Shown: positions 41,871 through 51,621, counted from the stretch's first letter. The stretch is 64,000 bases of DNA from AP-15 sp963747735 (GCA_963747735.1 CAVVGE010000026.1:1-64000); one strand, 5' to 3'. The notes: generated from the sequence alone by a model not told the origin. A program made the numbers and translations.

Positions 41871-42728
41871 ATGACGACGGCAACCTTGCCTCGCGAATCC
41901 GGGTTCAAGACGAACCCCGATTACAAGATCACCTTCGAAGCCTCGCCGCGCCGGGTGCGCGTCGCCTTCAACGGCGAAACCATCGCCGACAGCACCAACG
42001 CGCACCTGCTGTTCGAAACCCGGCATTTGCCGGTCTATTACTTTCCGCGCGCCGATGTGCGGATGGACCTCCTGACCCTGACCGACCACCATACGTTTTG
42101 CCCGTACAAGGCGCAGGCCTCGTACTGGACCATCAAGGCCGGCGACCGTGTCGCCGAAAATGCGGTCTGGGGCTATCCCGAGCCTTACGAGGAAGTGGCG
42201 GCGATCAAGGACTACGTCGCGTTTTATTGGGACCGGGTCGATCATTGGTATGAAGAGGACGAGGAAATCTTTGTCCATCCGCGCGACCCCTATAAGCGGG
42301 TCGATGTGGTGCAGTCGTCGCGGCCGGTCGAGGTGGTCCTCGGCGGCGCGGTCGTGGCCGAGACGCGGCGCGCGCGCTTTCTGTTCGAGACGCGGCTGCC
42401 GACGCGCTACTACATCCCGCTCGAAGATGTGCGCATGGAGCTGCTGGTGCCGAGCGCCAAAAAGACCCGCTGCCCATACAAGGGCGAGGCGCGCTACTGG
42501 TCGGCCAAGCTGGGCGACCGGCTGTTCGAGGATATCGTGTGGAGCTATCCCGAGCCGATCGCCGAATGCCCGAAAATCAAAGGCTATCTCTCGTTTTACA
42601 ACGAGCAGGTGGACGAAATCCGGGTCGACGGCAAAGCGGTGCCGCGGCCGGTGACGCCGTGGTCGAAGGATTGGAAGGAGAAGGCGCAGACGGTCCCCGA
42701 CATGCGCGGCCCGGTCGTACGGCCCTAA
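41871..42728 (+). CDS. tandem DUF427 protein
   Basis: A 285-residue protein with two DUF427 domains. 'RRVRVAFNGETIADSTNAHLLFETRHLPVYYFP' and 'TFCPYKAQASYWTI' form the first (about 20-110). 'RPVEVVLGGAVVAETRRARFLFETRLPTRYYIP' and 'TRCPYKGEARYWS' form the second (about 140-240). DUF427 proteins are small beta-rich cytosolic proteins of unknown role, common in actinobacteria and alphaproteobacteria. ATG 41871 is preceded by GGAGGAA. It is convergent with and overlaps the tetR gene by 4 nt. Confidence 0.88.
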   Translation: MTTATLPRESGFKTNPDYKITFEASPRRVRVAFNGETIADSTNAHLLFETRHLPVYYFPRADVRMDLLTLTDHHTFCPYKAQASYWTIKAGDRVAENAVWGYPEPYEEVAAIKDYVAFYWDRVDHWYEEDEEIFVHPRDPYKRVDVVQSSRPVEVVLGGAVVAETRRARFLFETRLPTRYYIPLEDVRMELLVPSAKKTRCPYKGEARYWSAKLGDRLFEDIVWSYPEPIAECPKIKGYLSFYNEQVDEIRVDGKAVPRPVTPWSKDWKEKAQTVPDMRGPVVRP

Positions 42729-43354
42729 CGCTCGGCGCTTCGGGTACCAAAGGCGCGGATAAAGGTATCGACGGCGCTGTCGATGACGGCGCGCAGGTCC
42801 GGCTGATCGGTCCGGGTGTCGAGCCGCAGCAGGTGGCGCAGCTGGGTTTCGCCGCGGACCAGCCCGACAAGCTGCTCGGCGGCGAGCCGGGTGTTCGCCA
42901 TGTCGAGCGAGCCCGCCGCCACGGCGTTCCTCAGAAAGGCTTCGATCTGGGCGAGGTTGCGCTCGGGGCCGGCGCGCCAGAACACGTCGCCCAGAGCCGG
43001 GAAACGCGGCACCTCAGCCAGAATGATGCGGTGGAGCGCGATCGCATCGGGCGACAGCAAGAGATCGAGAAAGCGGCGGGCGAGCACGGTCAGCGACGCG
43101 CGCACGTTGCGGGGATCGAGCTCGGGCGCCGAAAAGCCGGCAAAGCGCTCTTCGCATTCGCGCCCGATGACCGCGCCGAACAGCTCCTCCTTCCCCGCGA
43201 AATGGGCGTAGACCGTGGCTTTCGAGACGCCGGCCTCGCGCGCGATCGTGTCCATGCTGACGGCGCCGAAGCCGCTCTCCAGAAACGTCCGCTTGGCCGC
43301 GGCGAGGATGCTTTCGGCCTTGCCGCTCGGCGCTGTTGCGCTGCGCTCGCTCAC
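42725..43354 (-). CDS. TetR-family repressor of the efflux operon
   Basis: A 209-residue TetR regulator. The N-terminal HTH is 'AAKRTFLESGFGAVSMDTIAREAGVSKATVYAHFAGKEELF' (about 19-59). A C-terminal ligand-binding domain of the AefR-like type follows ('LLSPDAIALHRIILAEVPRFPALGDVFW'). GTG 43354 is the start. Divergent from emrA, with a perfect palindrome between them, so it probably represses the pump and itself until an inducer binds. Confidence 0.9.
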   Translation of the reverse strand: MSERSATAPSGKAESILAAAKRTFLESGFGAVSMDTIAREAGVSKATVYAHFAGKEELFGAVIGRECEERFAGFSAPELDPRNVRASLTVLARRFLDLLLSPDAIALHRIILAEVPRFPALGDVFWRAGPERNLAQIEAFLRNAVAAGSLDMANTRLAAEQLVGLVRGETQLRHLLRLDTRTDQPDLRAVIDSAVDTFIRAFGTRSAER

Positions 43355-43443
43355 CCTGGTCCGATCCTGGCCGGCGCCGTCCGGGATTGTGCCAGCGCAG
43401 GCTTGACAACGATAGGAGAAGCTTTAGGTTTGGCGCAACCCTA

Positions 43444-43460
43444 AACTGAACGGTTCAGTT
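43444..43460. promoter_or_regulatory. TetR operator palindrome
   Basis: AACTGAAC-G-GTTCAGTT is a perfect 17-bp inverted repeat 8 nt before the emrA start. Its position between a divergent tetR and its target, and its length, fit a TetR dimer site overlapping the emrA promoter and ribosome site. Confidence 0.75.
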
Positions 43461-43468
43461 CAGAAAAA

Positions 43469-44575
43469 ATGCGCACAAAGCTGATTGTCGCCGTTTTGGT
43501 GCTGGTCTTGGCCTCGGGCGGCGCCGGCGGCTGGTACTGGTTGACCGTGTGGCAGTTTCTGCAATCGACCGACGATGCCTATGTGGCGAGCGACGTGTCG
43601 GTGATCAGCCCCAAGGTCGAGGGCTATATCAAGGAGGTGCGGGTCGGCGACAACCAGGCGGTCAAAAAGGGCGCGGTGCTGTTCGTCATCGACGACAGCG
43701 ACTTTGCCGCCAAGGCGGCGCAGGCCGAAGCGGCGGTGGCGACCGAGGAGGCGGCGGTCGCGACCTATAAGAGCCGGCGGCAATTGCAGCAGGCGATGAT
43801 CGCGCAGGCGCAGGCGAGCGTGCAGTCCGCCGATGCCGATTTGACCCGCACGCAACAGGACTACAAGCGCTATACGGCGCTGATGTCGACCGATTTTGCG
43901 AGCCGGCAGCGGTTCGAGCAGGCCCAGGCGGATGCGCGCAAAGCCGCCGCCGAGGCGGCCAAAAGCCATGCGGCGCTGGCGGCGGCCGAGAGCGAGCTCG
44001 GTGTGCTCGAATCGCAGCGCCAGGAAGAGATGGCGAAATTGCAGCAGACGCGGGCCAATCTGCGGCTGGCGCAAAACGACCTCGCCAACACGATGATCCG
44101 CGCGCCGGTCTCGGGCGTCGCCGGCAACCGCGCCGGCCAGGTCGGGCAATACGTCAAGCCCGGCACCGAGCTCCTTTCGCTGGTGCCGCTGCCGCGGGTC
44201 TATGTCACCGCCAATTTCAAGGAAACCCAATTGACCCGGATGCGGCCGGGGCAGCGCGCCGAGATCTCGATCGATGCCTATCCCGACCATGCCATCGAGG
44301 GCAAAATCGACAGCTTTGCGCCGGCGAGCGGCGCCGAGTTCAGCCTCCTGCCGCCCGACAACGCGACCGGCAACTTTACCAAGATCGTGCAGCGCGTGCC
44401 GGTGCGCATCGCGCTGCCGAAAAACGGGCCGCTGGCTCGGCTGCTGCGGCCGGGATTGTCGGTGACGGTCACCGTTGACACGCGCGAGGAAGGCGAGGCC
44501 ACGGCCGGCGACGGCATTGTCGGCGCCGCCGAAGCCAAGCCCGCCGCCGCACCGGGTCCCGGCAGCGCCAAATGA
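43469..44575 (+). CDS. emrA: EmrA-type membrane fusion protein
   Basis: A 368-residue HlyD-family periplasmic adaptor. One N-terminal membrane helix is at about 5-27. The barrel-sandwich hybrid begins 'STDDAYVASDVSVISPKVEGYIKEV' (about 34-58). A long coiled-coil hairpin rich in Ala/Gln/Glu runs from about 85 to 205. Then comes 'IRAPVSGVAGNRAGQVGQYVKPG' and a beta-barrel domain. It links the inner-membrane pump to an outer-membrane channel not encoded here. It overlaps emrB by 4 nt. Regulated by the divergent TetR. Confidence 0.92.
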   Translation: MRTKLIVAVLVLVLASGGAGGWYWLTVWQFLQSTDDAYVASDVSVISPKVEGYIKEVRVGDNQAVKKGAVLFVIDDSDFAAKAAQAEAAVATEEAAVATYKSRRQLQQAMIAQAQASVQSADADLTRTQQDYKRYTALMSTDFASRQRFEQAQADARKAAAEAAKSHAALAAAESELGVLESQRQEEMAKLQQTRANLRLAQNDLANTMIRAPVSGVAGNRAGQVGQYVKPGTELLSLVPLPRVYVTANFKETQLTRMRPGQRAEISIDAYPDHAIEGKIDSFAPASGAEFSLLPPDNATGNFTKIVQRVPVRIALPKNGPLARLLRPGLSVTVTVDTREEGEATAGDGIVGAAEAKPAAAPGPGSAK

Positions 44576-46230
44576 GCTGGGCGCTCTCGCCGCTGCGCCG
44601 CGGGGGTGCTGCGCGCGCCCCGCTCACGCTGGCGCCCCGGCCAAAGCCGGCGGCGGCGCCGGCCCCTGCCGCGACGAGCGGGCCGGCGGCGGCGGGGGAG
44701 CCCAGCCTGCGCGACTGGGTCGGCGTCCTCGCCATGGTCGTCGGCCTCTTCATGGCGATCATGGACGTGCAGATCGTCACCAGCTCGCTGACCCAGATCC
44801 AGGGCGGCCTGTCGGCGAGCCCGGACGAGATCAGCTGGGTCCAGACCGCCTATCTGATCGCCGACGTGATCATGGTGCCGCTGTCGGGAACGTTGTCGCG
44901 GCTGTTATCGACCCGCATCCTGTTTGTGACGGCAACGCTGGGCTTTACCGCGGCGAGCGCCTTGTGCGCGACGGCGACGACCCTGACCCAAATGATCCTT
45001 TTCCGCGCGATGCAAGGCTTTAGCGGCGGCGCCATCACACCGAGCGTCTTTCCGGTCATCTACACCAAGTTTCGCGGGCCCCAGCTGGCGACGGTCATGG
45101 TGCTGATCTCGCTGATCCTAAACCTGTCTTCGACCCTCGGCCCGACGATCGGCGGGTTTTTGACCGACACCTTTTCCTGGAATTGGCTTTTTCTCGTCAA
45201 CATCGTGCCCGGCATCGGCGTCGTCGTCACGGTCTGGCTGACGATCGACATCGACAAGCCGGATTTCTCCTTGCTGCGCCGGTTCGACGTGATCGGGCTC
45301 GTTTTGATGGCGCTCTTTCTCGGCTGTCTCGAATATGCGCTCGAAGAAGGCCCGCGCTGGGATTGGCTGCACGACAGCACGATCCTTGCCGCCTCCGTCG
45401 TCTCCGCCGTCGCTGCGGTGCTGTTCTTCTGCCGGGTGCTGACCTACCGCCAGCCGATCGTCGATCTGCGCGCCTTTCTCAACCGCAATTTCGCGATCGG
45501 GTCGTTCTATACCTTTGTCGTCGGCACCGGCCTTTACGGCGCAACCTACCTCGTTCCGCTGTTCCTGGCCCAGGTGCGCGGCTTCAACGCGATGCAGATC
45601 GGCCAGACGGTGGTCGTCACCGGCCTCGCGCAGATGCTGCTGTCGCCGTTCACCACCTATGTGGCGCGCAATCTCGATTTGCGCATCATGCTGGCGATCG
45701 GCATGGGGACCTTCGCGGTGGCGATGTATATGACCGCCGGGCTGACCAACCAGTCGAGCTTTGGCGAGCTCTTGGTGCCGCAGGCATTGCGCGGCTTCGC
45801 GCTGATGTTCTGCTATTTGCCGGCCAATCTCTTGGCGCTCGGCACGACGCCGCCCGACAAATTGAAGAATGCCGCCGGGCTTTACAATTTGACCCGGGAC
45901 TTCGGCGGCGCGATCGCGCTTGCCGTGCTCGGGACCGTGCTCAGCACCCGCCTGCAGTTCCATTGGAACCGGCTGATCGAGGACATCAACATGGCGCGCC
46001 CGGCGGTGCAGCATTTTCTCGACATGCAGAGCGCGCGCCTCGGCGATTTGCTGCCCGGCGACGCGCACCGCGCCGCCGTCAAATTGCTTTACGATATCGT
46101 CCAGCGCGAGGCGCTGGTGATGAGCTTCAACGATGCGCTGATGCTGCTCGGCGCCGGCTTTGCCGCCTCCCTCGTTCTGATGCCGCTGATCAAGAGCCCG
46201 CGCACGGCGCTCAACGCCGACCGCCACTGA
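44572..46230 (+). CDS. emrB: EmrB-type MFS drug efflux transporter (DHA2)
   Basis: A 552-residue 14-helix transporter of the major facilitator superfamily, proton-driven. 'FMAIMDVQIVTSSLTQIQGGL' is helix 1 with the D-x-Q-I-V motif of DHA2. 'SWVQTAYLIADVIMVPLSGTLS' and 'GFSGGAITPSVFPVIY' follow. Helices continue to about residue 540. An N-terminal extension of about 45 residues is Ala/Pro-rich. It works with the product of 43469 to expel hydrophobic toxic compounds. ATG 44572 overlaps the emrA stop. Confidence 0.92.
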   Translation: MSWALSPLRRGGAARAPLTLAPRPKPAAAPAPAATSGPAAAGEPSLRDWVGVLAMVVGLFMAIMDVQIVTSSLTQIQGGLSASPDEISWVQTAYLIADVIMVPLSGTLSRLLSTRILFVTATLGFTAASALCATATTLTQMILFRAMQGFSGGAITPSVFPVIYTKFRGPQLATVMVLISLILNLSSTLGPTIGGFLTDTFSWNWLFLVNIVPGIGVVVTVWLTIDIDKPDFSLLRRFDVIGLVLMALFLGCLEYALEEGPRWDWLHDSTILAASVVSAVAAVLFFCRVLTYRQPIVDLRAFLNRNFAIGSFYTFVVGTGLYGATYLVPLFLAQVRGFNAMQIGQTVVVTGLAQMLLSPFTTYVARNLDLRIMLAIGMGTFAVAMYMTAGLTNQSSFGELLVPQALRGFALMFCYLPANLLALGTTPPDKLKNAAGLYNLTRDFGGAIALAVLGTVLSTRLQFHWNRLIEDINMARPAVQHFLDMQSARLGDLLPGDAHRAAVKLLYDIVQREALVMSFNDALMLLGAGFAASLVLMPLIKSPRTALNADRH

Positions 46231-46254
46231 GAGCGCGGCCGGCGATGGGCCGCA

Positions 46255-47218
46255 TCAGCGATGGTAGAGCCAGTCTTCGATCAGGCGACGGGCGATCGAG
46301 TCGCGACGCGGCATCCGGAAACCGTCGTCGTCGGTGTGGGACAACAGCCAGCCGCGCTCGACCCAGCGGGCGTCTTCGAGCTCGCCGAAATCGACCGTGA
46401 TCTCGGTCGTCAGCGCTTGCGCATGGAACCCGAGCATGATGTTGGCGGGGAACGGCCAAGGCTGCGAGGAGTGGTACTCGACCGCGCCGACCTTGATGCC
46501 GGTCTCCTCGCAGACCTCACGGGCCACCGCGTCTTCGAGGCTCTCGCCCGGCTCGACAAAGCCGGCGAGAGTCGAATACATGCCCGGCGGAAAGTTTCGC
46601 GAGCGGCCCAGCAACGCCTGATCCCGATGGGTCACCAGCATGATGACCGCGGGGTCGGTGCGCGGGAAATGCATCGCGCTGCAGGCGGGGTCGGCACAGC
46701 GCCGCATGTGCCCCGCCTCCTCGCTGCGGGTCGAGCTGCCGCAGAGCCCGCAAAAGCGATGACGGGCGTGCCAGTAAAGCATCGCCCGAGCCAATGCCAA
46801 AAGCGCCCCCTCGCGCTCGCTCGAGCCGCCCAGCCAATTGCCGCAGATCGGCAAACCGCAGCCCTACCCGATCGACGCCGACCGGCGCAGCCAGCGCCTC
46901 GAGCGGTGCCTCCGCCGCCGACAAATCGACCGCGAAATGCGCTCGCTCCTCGACCATGCCGAGAAACACGAGCTCCCCCGTGCCGAACCGGTCCTCCGGC
47001 GCAGCGCCGTCGCTAAAGATCGGGACCGCTCCGGCCCAATCCAGCACCACAGCACGCGGCTCGGCACCGGCGACCTCGACGACCAGGCTCTGGTTGCGCC
47101 AGACCGGGACAAAGCGGCTCTCGGCATGACCGGCGCGCTCCCGGATCCAGCCGCCGTCACGCCGGCGCAGCCCAGCCCGCTCAAACCCCGGCGCCGCGTA
47201 ATAATTGTGCGCACGCAT
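46255..47218 (-). CDS. second NudC-type NADH pyrophosphatase, frameshifted
   Basis: A 320-residue Nudix hydrolase of the NudC group, paralogous to 19424. The N-terminal part ('MRAHNYYAAPGFERAGLRRR', ATG 47218) is in one frame. The zinc ribbon ('CGLCG' ... 'CADPAC'), 'HFPRTDPAVIMLV', the Nudix box 'GFVEPGESLEDAVAREVCEETG' and 'SQPWPFPANIMLGFH' are in another, ending at TGA 46255. The break lies between 46805 and 46850, where a CCCCC run (46806-46810) is a likely indel site. It is convergent with emrB. Confidence 0.85.
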
Positions 47219-47657
47219 CGGCAAAGACTGACATATCGCCGTGCGGCCGGGCAAGCCACAGGCATCCGGCCAATAAATCGACGGCCGCCCGTCGCCGAAA
47301 AAGGGCGGCATAATCCCCCGGGCAGAGCGCCGGTGCCGGCACGGCGCCGGATCGCGCGCAACGGGTGATCCGACCGCACGGTCAGGGTGGACGTAAGACA
47401 CCAGGTTCCAGCCGGCTTGCCCTACCCCGTATCGCTCGCTTTGAGCGAAGCCGGCTCGCCGAGTGAATCATGTCTAATTCAGCCGGGCGACGGGTTTTTC
47501 GACAGCCTGGTAGAGCGGCGGCGCGGACGCCGGCAAAGGCCCGCCGGATATTTCGATTGCGTTACGGGCGGCGGGCGGGCGAAATTCCGGAACAAGCCGG
47601 GTGCGGCCGGGCATCGCCCGGGCGCGCCGTACCCGTCGAGACGGCTGGAGGCGCCTG
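47219..47657. other. intergenic region between divergent nudC-like and EF-G-like genes
   Basis: About 440 bases without a convincing gene. It contains the inverted repeat AGCCGGCTT/AAGCCGGCT (47411-47419 with 47447-47455) enclosing a smaller CGCT/AGCG stem. Promoters of both divergent genes should lie here; no clear -35/-10 pair was picked out. Confidence 0.4.
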
Positions 47658-49688
47658 ATGGCGAATGCGATTTCGGCCCCGCGTTGTGCCGCCCTGATCG
47701 GCCCGTATTTGTCGGGCAAGACGAGCCTCTTGGAAGCGCTGTTGTTCGCCAGCGGTGGCACCGGCCGGCGCGGCAGCGTGCGCGACGGCAACGCGGTCGG
47801 CGACCATGCGCCCGAGGCGCGGGCGCGACAGATGTCGACCGAGCTCAACGTCGCCTCGACAAATTTTCTCGGCGACCCGTGGACCATTCTCGACTGCCCG
47901 GGCTCGGTCGAGCTGAGCTACGAGGCGCAAGGGGCAATGCTGGCGAGCGACGTCGCCGTCGTCGTCGTCGAGCCCGAGCCCGAGCGGGCATTGACGATCA
48001 GCGCGCTGCTGCGTTTTCTGAACCAGCAGAAAATCCCGCATATGATCTTTATCAACAAGATGGACAGCGCCAATGCGCGGGTGCGTGACGTGCTGGCCGC
48101 ATTGCAATCGGTGTCGGTGCGGCCCTTGGTCTTGCGCCAGGTGCCGCTGCGCGGCGCAGATTCGGAGATCACCGGCTATGTCGATCTGGTCAGCGAGCGC
48201 GCCTATCGGTATCGGCCGGGCCAGGCCTCCGACCTGATCAAATTGCCCGACAATTTCTGGGACGATGAGCGCGCAACCCGCACCGGGCTGATCGAAAAGC
48301 TCGCCGACTTCGACGACGCGCTGTTGGAAAAGCTGCTCGAAGAGGTCGAGCCCTCGACGCAGGAAATTTATCAGCACCTGACAAAGAGCCTGAGCCAGGT
48401 CGAGGTCGCGCCGGTGTTTCTCGGTTCGGCGGTCGCCGATCATGGCGTGCGCCGGCTATGGAAGGCGCTGCGCCACGAGACGCCGCCGCCGCAGCAAACC
48501 GCGGCACGTCTGGGCATCGCCGCCGAGGGCGAGCCGTTGGCGCAGGTCATCAAGACCTACCACCTGCCGCATACCGGCAAATTGTCGCTCGTCCGGGTGT
48601 GGCGCGGCGCCATCAACGAAGGGATGGTGCTGAACGGCAGCCGCGTCGCCGGCTTGTTGCGGCTGACCGGCGCGCATCACGAAAAGGTCCCGTCGGCTCA
48701 GGCTGGCGAAGTGGTCGGGCTGACCCGGATGGAGGAGGTCACGACCGGCGAGGTGCTGGCCCCGTCCGGCAAGGCCGGAGCGATGGGACGCCCGGAGCGC
48801 CCGCAGCCGGTCTTCGGTCTCGCCATCGCCGCCGAAAAGCGGGCCGACGACGTCAAATTAACGGGCGCCATCGGCAAGCTCGTCGAGGAGGACCCGACCC
48901 TCGAGCTCGAGCAGAACGCCGACACCCAGGAAATGGTGTTGTGGGGCCAGGGCGACATCCATCTGCAAATCGCGATGGACCGGCTGCGCAACCGGCACAA
49001 CCTCTCGGTCAATGGACGCCCGGCGGGGGTGCCATACAAGGAGACGATCCGGCGCGGGACCCAGCAGCATTCGCGCTTCAAACGGCAGAGCGGCGGGCAC
49101 GGCCAGTTCGCCGATGTGACGATCGAGGTCAAGGCCTTGCCGCGCGGCTCGGGCTTCACCTTTACCGACAGCGTCGTCGGCGGGGCGATCCCGCGGAACT
49201 ACATCCCGGCGGTCGAGGAAGGCGTGGTCGAAGCGCTGCGCCGCGGCCCGCTCGGCTTTCCGGTCGTCGATGCCGCGGTCACTCTGATCACCGGCCAGTT
49301 CCATGCGGTCGACAGCTCGGACCAGGCCTTTCACACCGCCGGGCGGCAGGCGGTCCAGGAAGCATTGCCGAAATGCGAGCCGACCCTGCTCGAGCCGATC
49401 GATACGGTCGAGATCTCGGTGCCGAACGCCTTTACCGCTCGTGTCCAGCGGCTGGTTTCCGGCCGGCGCGGCCAGATCCTCGGCTATGACGCCAAGGAGA
49501 GCTGGCCCGGCTGGGACGTGGTCAGCGCTCATATGCCGCAGAGCGAGCTGCACGATCTGATTGTCGAGCTGCGCTCGCTGACCTTGGGGGTCGGCAGCTT
49601 TGCCCACCGCTTCGACCATATGCAGGAATTGACCGGAAAGCCGGCGGAGAAGGTATTGGCGATGCGCACCGCCGAGGCCGCGCAGTAA
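47658..49688 (+). CDS. elongation factor G-like GTPase (fusA2-type paralogue)
   Basis: A 676-residue translational GTPase related to EF-G. G1 is 'GPYLSGKTSLLEALL' (residues about 15-29), G3 'DCPGSVE', and G4 'NKMD'. The G2 loop lacks the classical 'RGITI' of ribosomal EF-G. Domains II-V follow, with 'HSRFKRQSGGHGQFADVTIEV' (domain IV start) and 'GYDAKESWPGWDVVSAHMPQSELHDLIVELRS' (domain V). This is the EF-G2/'elongation factor G-like' subgroup, whose role differs from the main translocase (low or no translocation, stress or recycling). It is monocistronic. Confidence 0.85.
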   Translation: MANAISAPRCAALIGPYLSGKTSLLEALLFASGGTGRRGSVRDGNAVGDHAPEARARQMSTELNVASTNFLGDPWTILDCPGSVELSYEAQGAMLASDVAVVVVEPEPERALTISALLRFLNQQKIPHMIFINKMDSANARVRDVLAALQSVSVRPLVLRQVPLRGADSEITGYVDLVSERAYRYRPGQASDLIKLPDNFWDDERATRTGLIEKLADFDDALLEKLLEEVEPSTQEIYQHLTKSLSQVEVAPVFLGSAVADHGVRRLWKALRHETPPPQQTAARLGIAAEGEPLAQVIKTYHLPHTGKLSLVRVWRGAINEGMVLNGSRVAGLLRLTGAHHEKVPSAQAGEVVGLTRMEEVTTGEVLAPSGKAGAMGRPERPQPVFGLAIAAEKRADDVKLTGAIGKLVEEDPTLELEQNADTQEMVLWGQGDIHLQIAMDRLRNRHNLSVNGRPAGVPYKETIRRGTQQHSRFKRQSGGHGQFADVTIEVKALPRGSGFTFTDSVVGGAIPRNYIPAVEEGVVEALRRGPLGFPVVDAAVTLITGQFHAVDSSDQAFHTAGRQAVQEALPKCEPTLLEPIDTVEISVPNAFTARVQRLVSGRRGQILGYDAKESWPGWDVVSAHMPQSELHDLIVELRSLTLGVGSFAHRFDHMQELTGKPAEKVLAMRTAEAAQ

Positions 49689-49779
49689 CCGTATAGGTCG
49701 CGGCCGGTCGCGAAAGCGTGACTTGGCCGGAAATGCCGGCGCCCCAGATTAGAAGCGGCAACGTTTTTCAGGTGCGGCA

Positions 49780-50748
49780 ATGTTGATCCGGCGCAACAGG
49801 GGATGGGAGCTCGGCGAGAAGGACGCCACCCCGGAGGCGGTCTATCTCGGCCGCCGCGCGTTGTTGAAGGCGTTCGGCATGGGCTCGATGCTGGCGCCCG
49901 GGCTCTTCGGCGCGGTCGCGGCAGAGGCCGCCGCCGAGACGGACCCGTCGGCCGGCCTCTATCCAGCCAGGCGCAACCCGCATTACACGGTCGACCGGCC
50001 GATCACCGACGCCAAATACACCGAGAACTATAACAATTTCTACGAGTTCGGCTCGGAAAAGGAAATCGCCGACGACGCCCAGGCGTTGAAGATCCGGCCG
50101 TGGACGATCAAGATCGACGGCATGGTCGAGAAGCCGTTTACGATCGGCATCGACGATTTGTTGAAAAAGGTGACCCTCGAGGAACGGGTCTATCGCCACC
50201 GCTGTGTCGAGGCGTGGTCGCTGGTGGTGCCGTGGAGCGGGTTTCCGCTGTCGGCCCTCGTCGCCTTGGCCAAGCCGCTCGCCTCAGCCAAATATCTGCG
50301 CACCGAGACCTTTCTCGACACCGCCCAGGCGCCGGGCCAGAAGCAGTTCTGGTACCCGTGGCCCTATATCGAGGGGCTCACCATGGCCGAGGCCAATAAC
50401 GAGCTCGCCTTTCTCGTCACCGGGATGTACGGCAAGCCGGTGGCGAAGCAGGACGGGGCCCCGTTGCGCCTCGCGGTGCCGTGGAAATACGGGTTCAAAT
50501 CGGCAAAGTCGATCGTGCGCTTTGAATTTACCGACAAGCGCCCGGTGTCGTTCTGGGAAACCGTGCAAGGGAACGAGTACGGGTTCTGGGCGAACGTCAA
50601 CCCCGACGTGCCGCACCCGCGCTGGAGCCAGGCGACCGAGCGCGTGATCGGCACCGACAAGCGCGTGCCGACCCTGATGTGGAACGGCTACGGCGAATTC
50701 GTCGCCCATCTTTATGACGGGCTGAAAAGCGAGCGCCTTTTCGTCTGA
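49780..50748 (+). CDS. msrP: protein-methionine-sulfoxide reductase catalytic subunit
   Basis: A 322-residue periplasmic molybdoenzyme of the sulfite-oxidase fold that repairs oxidised methionine in envelope proteins. A Tat signal 'LGRRALLKAFGMGSMLAP' lies at about 23-40. The molybdenum-ligating Cys is in 'YRHRCVEAWSLVVPWSG' (about residue 147). 'FWYPWPYIEGLTMAEANNELAFLVTG' and 'WETVQGNEYGFWANVNPDVPHPRW' are family signatures. The heme membrane partner MsrQ is not next to it. ATG 49780. Confidence 0.92.
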   Translation: MLIRRNRGWELGEKDATPEAVYLGRRALLKAFGMGSMLAPGLFGAVAAEAAAETDPSAGLYPARRNPHYTVDRPITDAKYTENYNNFYEFGSEKEIADDAQALKIRPWTIKIDGMVEKPFTIGIDDLLKKVTLEERVYRHRCVEAWSLVVPWSGFPLSALVALAKPLASAKYLRTETFLDTAQAPGQKQFWYPWPYIEGLTMAEANNELAFLVTGMYGKPVAKQDGAPLRLAVPWKYGFKSAKSIVRFEFTDKRPVSFWETVQGNEYGFWANVNPDVPHPRWSQATERVIGTDKRVPTLMWNGYGEFVAHLYDGLKSERLFV

Positions 50749-50766
50749 TCCGTCCCCGGCGTCACG

Positions 50767-51621
50767 TTATTTCTGCGACAGGCCCAATTTCGGCAACAGG
50801 CCCAGCGCCGCGAGCTCTTCGCGCGGCAAGAGCCGCGCCGCGGCTTTGGCGACATCCGGGTCGAGCGGCGGCGGCTTCAATTCGATGCCTTCGCCCAATG
50901 CCTCGACCGTCGTTTTGACGACCGCGACGCGGGCGAACCACTTATATTCGCCCGGCACGACATGCCAGCGCGCAGCCCTGGTCGAGGTGCGGGCGAACAT
51001 GTCGTCGAGCGCTCGCAGGTAATCCGCGCGGCGGGCGCGGTTGCGAAAATCTTCGGCATTGATCTTCCAGCGTTTGGTCGGCGTGGCGATGCGTTCGGCG
51101 AGGCGCCGCAATTGCTCCTCGGGCGAGATGTGCAAAAACAATTTGACGAGCCTGACACCGTCATCGACGAGCAGCTTCTCGAAACCGTTGATTTCGTCGT
51201 AGGCGCGCCGCCATTCTTCGTTCGTGGCATAGCCCTCGACCCGTTCGACCAGAACCCGGCCGTACCAGCTGCGGTCGAAGATCGCCAGATGTCCGGGCGG
51301 CGGCAACAGCTGCCAGAACCGCCACAGAAAATGGCGGCCCTGCTCCTCCGCGGTGGGCTTCCCGATCGGGCAGACCCGCAGCCAGCGCAGATCGAGCTTC
51401 TCGGTCATCCGCCGGATGGCGCCGTCCTTGCCGGCGGCGTCCCAGCCTTCGAGCACGATGATCCCGCGCCGACCCTCGACCCGAAAAATTTGCTGAAGCT
51501 GCAGCATCGCGACCTGCAATTTGCGCAGCTGCCGCTGATAGCTTTCCTCGTCGTCGAGACGCCGGGCGAGATCGACCTTGCCGAGGTCGAAACCCGGTTT
51601 GACCTGGTATGCCAGCGGCAT
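50767..51621 (-). CDS. ppk2: PPK2-family polyphosphate kinase
   Basis: A 284-residue class of PPK2 that moves phosphate between polyphosphate and nucleotides. Walker A 'LEGWDAAGKDGAIRRM' (about 58-73), lid-type 'KPTAEEQGRHFLWRFW', and Walker B-like 'LAIFDRSWYGRVLVERVEG' (about 112-130) are all present. 'WKINAEDFRNRARRADYLRA' is the usual C-terminal segment. Single-domain length suggests a class I or III enzyme making NDP/NTP from polyphosphate. ATG 51621 is preferred to GTG 51624. Confidence 0.9.
   Translation of the reverse strand: MPLAYQVKPGFDLGKVDLARRLDDEESYQRQLRKLQVAMLQLQQIFRVEGRRGIIVLEGWDAAGKDGAIRRMTEKLDLRWLRVCPIGKPTAEEQGRHFLWRFWQLLPPPGHLAIFDRSWYGRVLVERVEGYATNEEWRRAYDEINGFEKLLVDDGVRLVKLFLHISPEEQLRRLAERIATPTKRWKINAEDFRNRARRADYLRALDDMFARTSTRAARWHVVPGEYKWFARVAVVKTTVEALGEGIELKPPPLDPDVAKAAARLLPREELAALGLLPKLGLSQK

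Noticed and set aside
45118..46227. Open frame opposite emrB
   Set aside because: Hydrophilic, His/Arg-rich shadow of a membrane protein gene; no family signature.
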